Assembly (NCBI RefSeq): GCF_019649055.1 | Contig: NW_026570242.1 | Coordinates: 1,302,001 to 1,366,000, forward strand | Reading direction: 5' to 3' | Origin: Paramacrobiotus metropolitanus | Taxonomy: Eukaryota > Tardigrada > Eutardigrada > Parachela > Macrobiotidae | DNA length: 64,000 nucleotides | In this document: piece by piece, positions 55,557-64,000 of the stretch | How positions within the stretch are numbered: position 1 is the stretch's first letter | Layout: every line of letters starts with the position of its first letter | Made by a program: the position numbers and the translations under genes | The notes under the pieces: model-generated | Told to the model about the DNA's origin: nothing | Seen by the model: only the letters and a program-made list of their open reading frames with translations | Databases searched by the model: none

Positions 55557-56743
55557 ATGGCTGACGATTCTTTTGATTCATTTGTGTCGGTTGAATTTGT
55601 TGGGAGTAAATCTCCTCCTAAGGCGTCGGAAGGTGTTCATATCTCTGTGAAACGAACCACGGTGAAAGAGAGCGTGATTATGAAGAAAAGTCCTTGGGTG
55701 ATTGTGGATGGAAAGTTGTCCCGTGTTGATACTGTCAAACCGGTTGTTCGTAAGGCACCAGTAACGCGGAAGAAGAGAACAGTCGGTCGCCCAGCAGGAT
55801 CGGGCACGGCAGTCAAGCATGTTGGTCCGAAAAGACGCGTGGGACGCCCAGCGAGAGTTGTCTCTGTTGAACCCGATGAGAAGGAAAATCAGGTCTCTAA
55901 ACCTCCAGTGACGAAAGTTGATGTTGCAACGCAGGTTGAAGGATGGCCAATCGTGAGTGTATCGTCTCGGCTATCTTTACCTCCAAAATTAACCGCGGTA
56001 CCCTGTGATGAAGATAAGAAGCAGTCAGTTGTCGCAAGCGAATGGATTGTCAATGATCGGAAATTAACCCGTAAGCGAGGCCGTGTGAGTCCGCTAAATG
56101 AGAAGGAAAAACGTGTAGCTTTGGATGTGGGATCTGAACGACCGGTGCAGTTGAAGAAAGGAGGGGATAGTGATCAGATTGACAAGATAGATTTTGTGTC
56201 ACCGAAAGTGAAACTTACTGGTATCAAAGAAGCCGTCAAGCAGAAGAATGTTGGTGCAAATGTGCGAGAAGCGATGGACAGAATGCGTTTTCGTCCGAAA
56301 GGCAGCTCATCCTCAGTCGTTGAAAGCCAGAAAGTGATTACGCGGAGCCAGTCTGTTTTGTCGAAACTAGGTCGTGTGAGTCCGCTAAACGTGAAGGAAA
56401 AACGAGTTGAACAGAAGAGTATTCGCTCAAAAGTCAGTGAAGGTGTGGAGCAAATATTTGAGCGTCTTAAGGCCATCTCAGCAGCAGAAGTCGAACGTAA
56501 AAAGTGATTCCACGAAGACAGTCTGTGTTATCAGGAGTTGGCAGTGTGCTTAGCAAGGATGCAGTAAAGAGTCCGAAGAAGCAGCAGAAAATCGTCAAAA
56601 CACGAGCTGGAATGCGCGAGTTGAGAAGCCTTAACAGCGGCGGTGGTTGGGCTATTCGTACTGGTGGTAGACCCAAGAAGGACGTTCCCGAGGATATTCC
56701 GAAACGTTCGTATGGTTTTGCCCGTCGTGGAGGCACTAAAGAC
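55557..56743 (+). CDS. AT-hook accessory protein of the LTR element (one frameshift)
   Basis: The frame 55557-56507 gives 316 residues, very rich in Lys, Arg, Val and Ser. Two AT-hook cores sit about 18 residues apart (KKRTVGRPAGSG and PKRRVGRPARVV, residues about 72-102), and RKRGRVSP follows near 172. GRVSPLN-KEKRV occurs twice. At about 56503 one base is missing in an A run. The next frame (to 56743) repeats a KVI-R-QSVLS motif seen at residues about 260-270 and adds a third hook, TGGRPKKD. AT-hooks bind the minor groove of AT-rich DNA, so a chromatin-targeting, cDNA-binding or silencing-related role is plausible (inference). It lies between integrase and the 3' LTR, where envelope or accessory genes usually sit. 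It is not an envelope: no membrane segment is present. Confidence 0.68.
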
Positions 56744-58829
56744 TGACGTAATCAGTGGTACAGTATTAGCTAAATTATTCAATTTTTACTTATGTGATAA
56801 CCTGACGGCAATCCTTCTGTCTGGTCATTATTTTCAGTATTTTTACTGTTTTAATCTTTTAAATTTCCTACAGTATGATATGAACAGATTTTATCGCCTA
56901 AATCGTCTGCATGCTTTTTATCCTATTGGAAATTGACGATGACGAATGCAAGAAGATTTGGTGTTTGGATTCTGAAGTCGTAAGAGCACCTTTTTACGAA
57001 ACAGTAGGAAAAGAAATTGCCGTGCAAGAGGAGAGATGGAGATGATTAATTCTACGGTGGAATTAAATTTTAAGCTAAAAATTGAACTGATAATGTTGTG
57101 AAACTAGTGCTAGCTCATGAACCTGAAATATTCAATTTAAGTGGTTATAAGCTGGAAATTGTTCGTAAATGATTTTGCCTTGGTTGTTTACTGTTTTGTA
57201 TGAAGCGGATTAGGTCTCTTGTAGCAGCTGATTACTTTCCATTGAAGAATGTGCGGTATCGTGATTCTAGTTGGGGTTACTGGTCACTGTGAATTATGAT
57301 TTTATCTTTTGTTGTGTATATGGGTGGATATTCTTTTGTGTACAGAAATTTTCCAGTTTTAGCGTGCTTGTATCCGGAAATATGTATAGCGGCACAAAGG
57401 ATGTTGTGTCCTCTGATTTTAAGAAGTTCTAAGCAGTGAAAAATCCCAGCAATGCCAGAACTATGCAGATGTAGATGTGGCGGTATGATGCTTCTGATGA
57501 TTGGAATTTAGTACGGAATAAGCCAAGAAAATGGACGTATAGTATTGAGCTAAGTTCGAGTTATGTGAAACGTAACAATTCAGGATTGTCCGGGATAACC
57601 AGTAAAACTGTAAGAATGTCGAATGATTGTAGTGTAGTGGCGTGCGCATGGTTCGTACAATCAAGTTAAGCGTAGTTTAGCCTATCTCCTTTACCCTAAC
57701 GTCAGAAAAATAATGTTTGTCAATTTTTGCGAAATTAGGACAATTACTATAACTAATTACTACTAAAGTCGTATAGTTTATGAATGCAGCGGTAATAATT
57801 CCGATTTTAAGAAATTTTAAATTCTATGTGCAGAATACAGTAAAATGCTTTTCAATAATTGGGTGTAGATACCTAAACCCGAGTGAAACTAAATGCATAA
57901 TCAGTAGAAGTGTTAACGATGATTACTTTTTAATGCAGTTTTGTTCCCACCCGCCCTAACCCGTTTCAGGAATTATTATGAACGAACGTAAAACACAAAT
58001 GTTTTGAGCATACTATGTTGAATTCTTGTTGAATTTCGTGGGTATTGTTTGTTTGAGTAATGTTGTACAGTGTATTGCCATATGATATATGCAGTTATTT
58101 GTAACTTCAGTATTTGTCAGACTTCGTAGTATAAGGTCTTTTAGTTCGCCTACCAGTTCCGCAGTAAGATGTAAATATAATCGACTTAACGAATAAGCTT
58201 TAACACTATGTTTCGAAGTAGCAATATTTTTGTTAATTACGGTCAATTACACCAACAGCAGATTTAGTATTTTTAAATGGTACAGTATTTGTCAAAACAT
58301 TTACTATTGCATAAAGTCTGGGTATTGTTAAATCTTGTTTGTAGCAGTTAACCTTTTAATCCTTTAATTTTCACTAGTTGATCGTAGTACAGTGGATTTA
58401 GTCGACCAATACTTTCGTCCTGTTGCCAGTTAGAGAAATACGAAATAACATCAAATGATCAATTTACAGCACTTAATGCTTAGAACAAGAACTTTTTGTC
58501 GTTTATACGTTTGGATCTCATGGACGTTCCTGCTCTCCGCCTTTCCACTTCCTTGGACTTCCGGATTGCCAGTTACGCTCCAGGATCCGATGACCTTTAA
58601 CTTTAACTCACTAACAACTTACCGGACCGAGCGATGTTACTTACTCTTTTGATGGCACCGGATAGTCGGGATGGAATTTGGCGATAGTGCTAGATGTTGC
58701 ACGCACTATGCGGATGGAGCAGATGTTACGATTTCCTATGTCCCTATGTTCGCTTCCTCTACGTTCCACGTCGTTCCGCAGAGCTTCACTTTTGTTCCAC
58801 TACGATGCAGCGAAATCTCGTTTGCGGGG
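56744..58829 (+). other. Non-coding 3' region of the LTR element, part 2
   Basis: About 2.1 kb without a supported gene. A CCCACCCGCCCTAACCCGTTT block at about 57946 echoes one at about 53379. The sequence just before the 3' LTR (TTTGCGGGG) is only a weak polypurine tract. Confidence 0.5.
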
Positions 58830-59763
58830 TGACGTGTACTGGCGTCCCTTAGTACACATCGGTACTACTTTACTACTTCTACCTCTACAACTAAGGCTTA
58901 GGCTTTACTACATCTTCTACGCGAGTCATGACCCCGAGTCTCTACTTCGACTTCTCAGAAATCCCCAGCAGAGAACTTTGACCGCGACTTGCCATTTCGA
59001 CGTGACCGCGCTTCGATGACGTAGCTCAACCTATTGTTCTAGTGTATTAGTTGACCTGATGTTCTCATTTGTCCACGTGTAGTGATGCAGCGGTGTGATT
59101 AGTCCACGTGTCCTTAGATGTCTCTAATTGGTTAGATTCTAAATCCCTATTGTTCTCAGACCCGTACCTGCGCGTACGAAGAGCCAGCACTTGCGGTGCC
59201 AACGGCTATATAAGGCGCTCGTCGCCCACACAAATGTCAAGAGTTGTAATCCCAACAAAAGTAGAGTCTTGTTACTCGATCTGATTAACTTCAGGCTTTT
59301 GCTCTGGTCTTCTCTTTCCAAGTGAGGCTGTTCAAACTGACCTCTGGGTGACCTTTCACCTATTGTCAGGGGTCATTCCTCTATCTCGTCGACGTGCATT
59401 ATCATCTTCGGATAATCTCGTGACGTAACAGGTTACCCATTTGATCCCACTTGATTTGCCATGACCTTTCGGTCTCATCATCATCTTCATGCCCTGTAGC
59501 GCCAGGTTGATGGATATCCCTTATCGCTTCTGCTAACATCTAGCGTCAGACAGGTAACGTATACTTCTCCGTCGTGTGTGTATTTCTCGTGTTTGCAGGA
59601 CCCGGACCTCTTCTTCTTTTCCTTTCCTACTTCATACCAGATCAACGTAATCTTCTACCATCTTCCGTAACAGTTTGAGACAGAGTCGCTCTATCCGACT
59701 GGTCGTGGTCGGACAAGTGGATACAGTACCCACTTCACTGTGTTAGGTCTTTAATTCACGTCA
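58830..59763 (+). repeat. 3' LTR
   Basis: 934 bp, same length as the 5' LTR and about six substitutions from it. TATA box at 59207-59213. Followed by the CTAC target duplication at 59764-59767. Confidence 0.95.
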
Positions 59764-59836
59764 CTACTCACTGCATACATCGTTAAAACGCGGCAATTTT
59801 GTTGCACCTTGGCCAGAAATAGTATAAGACTACACA

Positions 59837-60782
59837 ATGATTCACAGAATTCTTCTTATTCTCTTACTGTCCTATAACACTTGTCGTGGTGAAAGTCTTG
59901 TACAACCATCCGGTAGCGTTATGTCGTATGAACAAGGGCGCACGGGATTTGGCTGTGGTCTTCTCCCTGCCTATATCTCAGTCGGTAGAGCACTCTTAAA
60001 TCCCAAACTGGTACTGCGAAATAACTTGGAGGATCGATGGAGGTATGCGTAAAACTCAGGAACCAGGAATCCCTATCAGGAGCCTTGCGAAACACGAACG
60101 AATGCCTTACTTCTCACTTCCGGTCTCGGTGTTTTACGTGGATTAGATAAAGGCGATGGCCTGTGCGGCGCGAGTATACTGCGGTTCCCTAAAGCTAAGA
60201 TTAGACTCGAATCCCGAACTTCTAGGTAACCTTTAAAAAATACTGCCCTTTAATCCAATACACATCGTAATCCTCGACACATGGAAGTCAGAAAAGTAAG
60301 AATGTCAGAAATCAAGAGACTAATTCCTGACCCGTACCGATATTAGAGACACATCGAGCTTATATAGACTTCCAGTAGTACACGGCATACATCGCTAGGA
60401 GTTTAGCGTACAACCAATCACAGGTAGAGAGATGACTAGATAATAACACGGCGCTTTGTATTTAGAGGTGAAGGCGGGCATCATCGTGGCATCCGGGTGG
60501 TGTACATCCTCCTCCCCACGTCACACTTACGCCACGACATGCAAGAGAGACTGTGCCCAACCCAACGGCGACAACTGCCAAACGACAACATGCGAAGGCG
60601 CTAAGCCTCTATGTGGAGTGATGTTCAAACCGTCGGGTGAATACTGGGGTTCTGGGTGCGGCAATATAGAAAGTCCCGACTTGAAAGCTCCGTTTTGCTT
60701 TCTGATGAACAACAATGAAATCAGCCATGGGTGTATATGCGACACAACCAACTGCAACCAACTTTCCCGACTTCCGAACTGA
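59837..60782 (+). CDS. Ly6/uPAR-like protein, signal peptide plus three-finger domain
   Basis: Exon 1 (59837-59888) encodes a signal peptide (MIHRILLILLLSYNTCR). A 577-bp intron and exon 2 (60466-60782) follow in phase, giving 122 residues. The domain has the Ly6 Cys pattern, ending with the diagnostic CICDTTNCNQ. The frame stops at TGA 60780-60782. Downstream in the same frame 44 codons stay open to TAA at 60916-60918, ending in a hydrophobic stretch (FSAAVSVILLAGV) typical of GPI-anchor signals. As read, the protein is secreted. The ancestor was probably GPI-anchored, or the TGA is read through. It is separated from the first Ly6-like gene by a LINE fragment and the LTR element. Exon 1 is supported by phase and signal-peptide character only. 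Confidence 0.68.
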
Positions 60783-60918
60783 TCTGTGTACGATCTTTCC
60801 AGTAAAACTCCTGTACTGGTATCAGCAGGAAGCCTTGCTGTAAAAAAGATGGTCAACACTCAGTTGTTCAAAATGTTTTCCGCCGCTGTCAGTGTGATTT
60901 TGTTGGCCGGGGTGTAAA

Positions 60919-62024
60919 CTTTATTTACATATGTGGCAGTACGCTTCTAAGTAAACATATGCTTCTAAATAAACATACATTCTGTATACGCTTGTCCTGC
61001 TTATAGATACTCGTACCAAAATGCAAAAGATTCAATATTTTACTCTTATCAGTCTTAAGTACTGATTTTAATGCGCTGTAGGCCACAACCGCTGCATCCG
61101 CTGCAGAAATAATTTGCGATGCTTACGGGTAGTTGTTGCGCTGTCAATATAATCTGAAATAAAACGGCTGGATAAAAATAAAAATACGGAACTGAAAAAG
61201 ATAAAATTTCGATATAAGGCGGCAATTCTTCAGACCGGCACAACAACAGAGTGGTACAACAACATCCTAGAGGACTACGTTTAAAGTTTTATACAAACGC
61301 ATCTCTGATACAAATTGCATCTTTTCTCGATATGAGAAACAATGATATTATTGGAGCTTAATTATCGGTTACGAGTGCATAACAAAATATCCTATTCTTC
61401 TGTTATCTTTCTGATATGGCACCGACGACAAAACGGAGATTCCTTAACCAGCGCAACTGTCATAGGTAGCACTACGTACATATCCATAAATCCTACCAAG
61501 AACTTACTATAGGTAGAGTCCTGGGAAGCGACTCTGCAACGGTCGACTATGTCATCACTGTCGCATACAGAATGCACTGGTGTGCTATTGCTTACCATAG
61601 GCCCACAGATTTTATTGTCCCTTTTTAAAGGTATTCTCAGTTCCTTTCTCCTCTAAAGCTTTCCGATATTTCACAGATCATATTGAATTTAGAAACCCAA
61701 ACACGAGGGGCTAGAAATAGAAGAGAAAAGAAATATGCTGAGAAAACTGACAAAAACCGTAAAAAACGCGCATATGTCACCATGGCAGCCGCCCTCCCGT
61801 GTATGCGAGAGTGATGACGTCAAACGGTAGGTTACCAGTCCTCTTCACACTATAGTAAGTACTTGATTCTACATAAATCCACCTACATAAATCTATAATA
61901 TGGGGAGAAATGGTGTGTCCCTAAATAATGGCTTTTATGCATAAAATGGGAGAAATGGGAGAAAACACATAAAAAAGGGATAAATCAAGATCAGAAGCTC
62001 TGATATTCAAGCGGAAAATCCATA
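60919..62024. other. No gene recognised
   Basis: AT-rich, with no splice-supported exon. AAATGGGAGAAATGGGAGAAA words at about 61920-61980 resemble the subterminal sequence of the hAT-type element at 19804-20335 and may be a degraded relative. Confidence 0.4.
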
Positions 62025-62032
62025 AATAGGGG

Positions 62033-63107
62033 CAGGGGCGTCAAAGGGGGGGGGTGTCAACCGGCAAATTTTCGGAGTTTGACTCCCCCTGGTTTTCGAA
62101 ACCGGTTGCCCCCCGTCAATTTTTTAGAGGTTCTGGAAGCCAGTTGCCCCCCTGTCAAGTTTTGACTCCCCTGTCAAATCATTTTGCATGAGCTGCTGCT
62201 ATTTAATTTTCTAAATTACGATAAGAAATTTACAAATTTACAGTACGACTAGGAAACAACCGTGCTCAAATCTACTGAATCAAAAACTTTTAGGCGTCGT
62301 CTCGAATTCGAAGCAATCTCGTTATGGTACGGTTGCTCAACCGCACGAGGTAGCTGTATCCAGTGGCCACTCCTTCAGATACGGTACGCGAAGCCACCTC
62401 GCGAGGTGGAGTTGCTGTATCGCAACAATCTTCGCTGCGAATGCGGGACGAGGCCTTATTGAGCAGTAAACAATCACAAGACAGGACAGATTTAAGTCGA
62501 TTTCTCGTGAACATTTAGTCACTTTAATGTTTAATGCATTTCTGTACCAAAAAAACTAAAATGTACAGTACAATTTTGAGATTTTCAAACTTCAAAAGCA
62601 CGTTATTGTGTGCTCACAATTCACAAATTTCAAAATTTCAATTACTATTCATACACACTAACACTGTCCACTGATAATCTCATTACTGAAAATCATAGTC
62701 TGTTACACTTTAAACGATACATGTTGTGTTATCTAACGGTACTTGTGTATTAGGTCTCTGTTATCTAATTTCTTATAAATTTCTACCACTAGCCTGAAAA
62801 GTTTCAAATGACATGTGGTGCTGGGGCGCCGGGCGGTGACATGTAACATCACTGCGCTTTGAATTTATTCATTAATAAGAGAAATTCTTAAGCATAACCG
62901 GTAGATTTGCAATTTTTTTCGGGTAAACCTCGCCTCAAAAAATCAATATTCTGTTCAATTTAAAAAATTGTCATTTGACACCCCTGTCAAATTACTTTGA
63001 CTTCAGAAAACCGTTTGCCCCCCGTCAATTTTTTTGATTTTTCATATTAAGTTTGCCCCCCTGTCAAAATTTGACACCCCCATTTTGCCAGACCTGTGAC
63101 GCCCCTG
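62033..63107. mobile_element. Non-autonomous hAT-type element, 1,075 bp
   Basis: Ends CAGGGGCGTCA at 62033 and TGACGCCCCTG ending at 63107, flanked by identical 8-bp duplications AATAGGGG (62025-62032 and 63108-63115). Subterminal regions on both sides are rich in TTGCCCCCCGTCAATTTTT- and TTTGACACCCC-like words, mostly in the same orientation. No transposase is encoded. Confidence 0.9.
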
Positions 63108-63115
63108 AATAGGGG

Positions 63116-64000
63116 CATTTCCATTACAAGGCGGTTACAGTGTTGCCCGTGACGCCGTCTAAGAATTATCAGTTTGACGGCTGAGGACCTAATCACAGAC
63201 CCGGTGGAAGATCGTTGGAAATCAAAAGTAGTGACAGCGAATCTGCTTCCGATGTGTTTGAATCAGAAGACGATAATGCGGTTTTTCTTAGTTTAAATTC
63301 GTTTTTTTGGATGTACTGTAGTAAGAGGCGTAATAAACTACTCTTGGTTTGTCTGATAGATGGTATGTTTTTGCTTCAATTTGGCCTTGCGACCAATTGT
63401 CTCGCGGTGTGGTGCCCTGCCGACTAAAAGTGCTCAAGGAAACGTTACGGTGCTCTGATCTTTCCTTGAAGACGCGTGTAACAGCACCTCGGCACGTGTA
63501 ACAGTCCCGTAGTAATACTTGGGTCTTCGTGGCATGCATGTGGTGTCATTTGAGGTAATTACGAAGCGCAGATTTGGTGATCTGCGATTTCTCAAAAAAA
63601 AAAAATTTACTTCGTAAAATTCCGTTTTGGTGAACAACGATGAGGCGGCGGAAGTGTGTGCACGGATTGTGAGGATAGCTCGGACAGCCCGTGCACCGGT
63701 GGACCTGTACGGCAGAGTAAAAGCTAGCATGCCGAATGTACCGGGTATATCGTTTTCATGTTTTCGGTGGATCAGCTGGAAGCACACGAGATAACACAAA
63801 AGAAAGTATTATTGCGGTTGATGCTTACTTTGCTTGTTTTGAAATTTGAAATGATTCTGAGATGTGTTTTAACAGTTCTGGAAGAGTTACTTGCACACTC
63901 TGTTTGACCCATTTTAGTATTCTAGATAATGCAGACTGCAGTTACTGTTAAGTGTTAATCTGTGGTACAGCATCAACCCTTACGTTTGAAGGTTGGAGTA
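63116..64000. other. No gene recognised
   Basis: Short open frames only. An acidic Ser/Glu/Asp-rich stretch at 63215-63290 could be part of an exon, but no family or splice evidence supports it. Confidence 0.35.

Larger units (their letters stand above)
40192..59763 (+). mobile_element. Giant Ty3/gypsy-type LTR retrotransposon, 19,572 bp
   Basis: Bounded by two 934-bp LTRs starting TGACGTG and ending CACGTCA, with 4-bp target duplications CTAC at 40188-40191 and 59764-59767. Order: LTR, tRNA-Lys-type primer site, 2.8-kb repeat-rich leader, gag-pro-RT-RNase H-integrase, 7-kb 3' region with an AT-hook protein gene, LTR. The LTRs differ at about six positions by eye (roughly 0.6%), so the insertion is young. 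Integrase follows RNase H, as in gypsy-type elements. No envelope-like gene (signal peptide plus membrane anchor) is seen. Typical relatives are 5-10 kb, so this is exceptionally long. Confidence 0.93.

Noticed and set aside
51796-58829. Envelope gene in the 3' part of the LTR element
   Set aside because: No frame with signal peptide, extracellular Cys-rich domain and membrane anchor; the only sizeable protein is the basic AT-hook one.
1-64000. CRISPR arrays, operons, ribosome-binding sites or bacterial-type mobile elements
   Set aside because: The sequence is eukaryotic, with spliced genes and eukaryotic transposons. The tandem repeats lack spacer-repeat structure.

Overview
This window is animal (metazoan) nuclear DNA. 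Genes are split by GT-AG introns. Recognisable host genes encode a CEP131-like centrosomal coiled-coil protein, a TSSK-type testis kinase, a small RIIa docking-domain protein, two Ly6/uPAR-like proteins, and partial SLC5A-like and SREBP-like sequences. These families and the many transposons point to an invertebrate, probably a protostome. I cannot name the clade, and all homology calls are by eye.

Layout. 1.6-8.1 kb: last seven recognisable exons of a CEP131-like gene, with introns holding minisatellites, a 196-bp GGCCC-rich hAT-type element and a tRNA-derived SINE. 8.5-9.3 kb: RIIa-domain gene (minus). 10.4-14.0 kb: decayed DIRS-like retroelement with the tyrosine recombinase on the opposite strand to the RT. 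16.0-17.9 kb: three-exon TSSK-like kinase (minus), with a foldback element in an intron. 18-20.5 kb: hairpin repeats and a 532-bp hAT-type element whose paralogous empty site is also present. 22.3-37.4 kb: a mobile complex built from an unrecognised multi-exon gene (23.1-25.2), truncated SLC5A-like and SREBP-like gene pieces (26.9-30.3), and an EnSpm/CACTA-type transposase (minus, split by a 764-bp MITE) head-to-head with a second unrecognised multi-exon gene (plus). 37.8-39.7 kb: Ly6-like gene and a LINE 3' fragment. 40.2-59.8 kb: a young 19.6-kb Ty3/gypsy-type LTR retrotransposon. 59.8-60.9 kb: Ly6-like gene with a stop before a GPI-like tail. 62.0-63.1 kb: a 1,075-bp hAT-type element.

Two observations stand out. 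First, the palindrome GGAGCTCC occurs 24 times in 22.3-25.2 and 30.5-37.4 kb, and I found it nowhere else in the window. In 22 of the 24 sites the flanking bases differ between sites but remain complementary, giving a covarying 10-bp palindrome every ~360 bp through exons, introns and UTRs. This looks like a distributed protein-binding array of a DNA transposon. Second, the LTR element is about twice or more the usual length. Its pol carries a duplicated integrase zinc-binding-like domain between protease and RT, it encodes an extra AT-hook protein between pol and the 3' LTR, and its 7-kb 3' region holds several degenerate copies of the LTR/primer-binding-site junction.

Many coding frames here break at single-base changes in A/T runs, mostly contractions. 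Residual long-read consensus error should be excluded before calling these loci pseudogenes.
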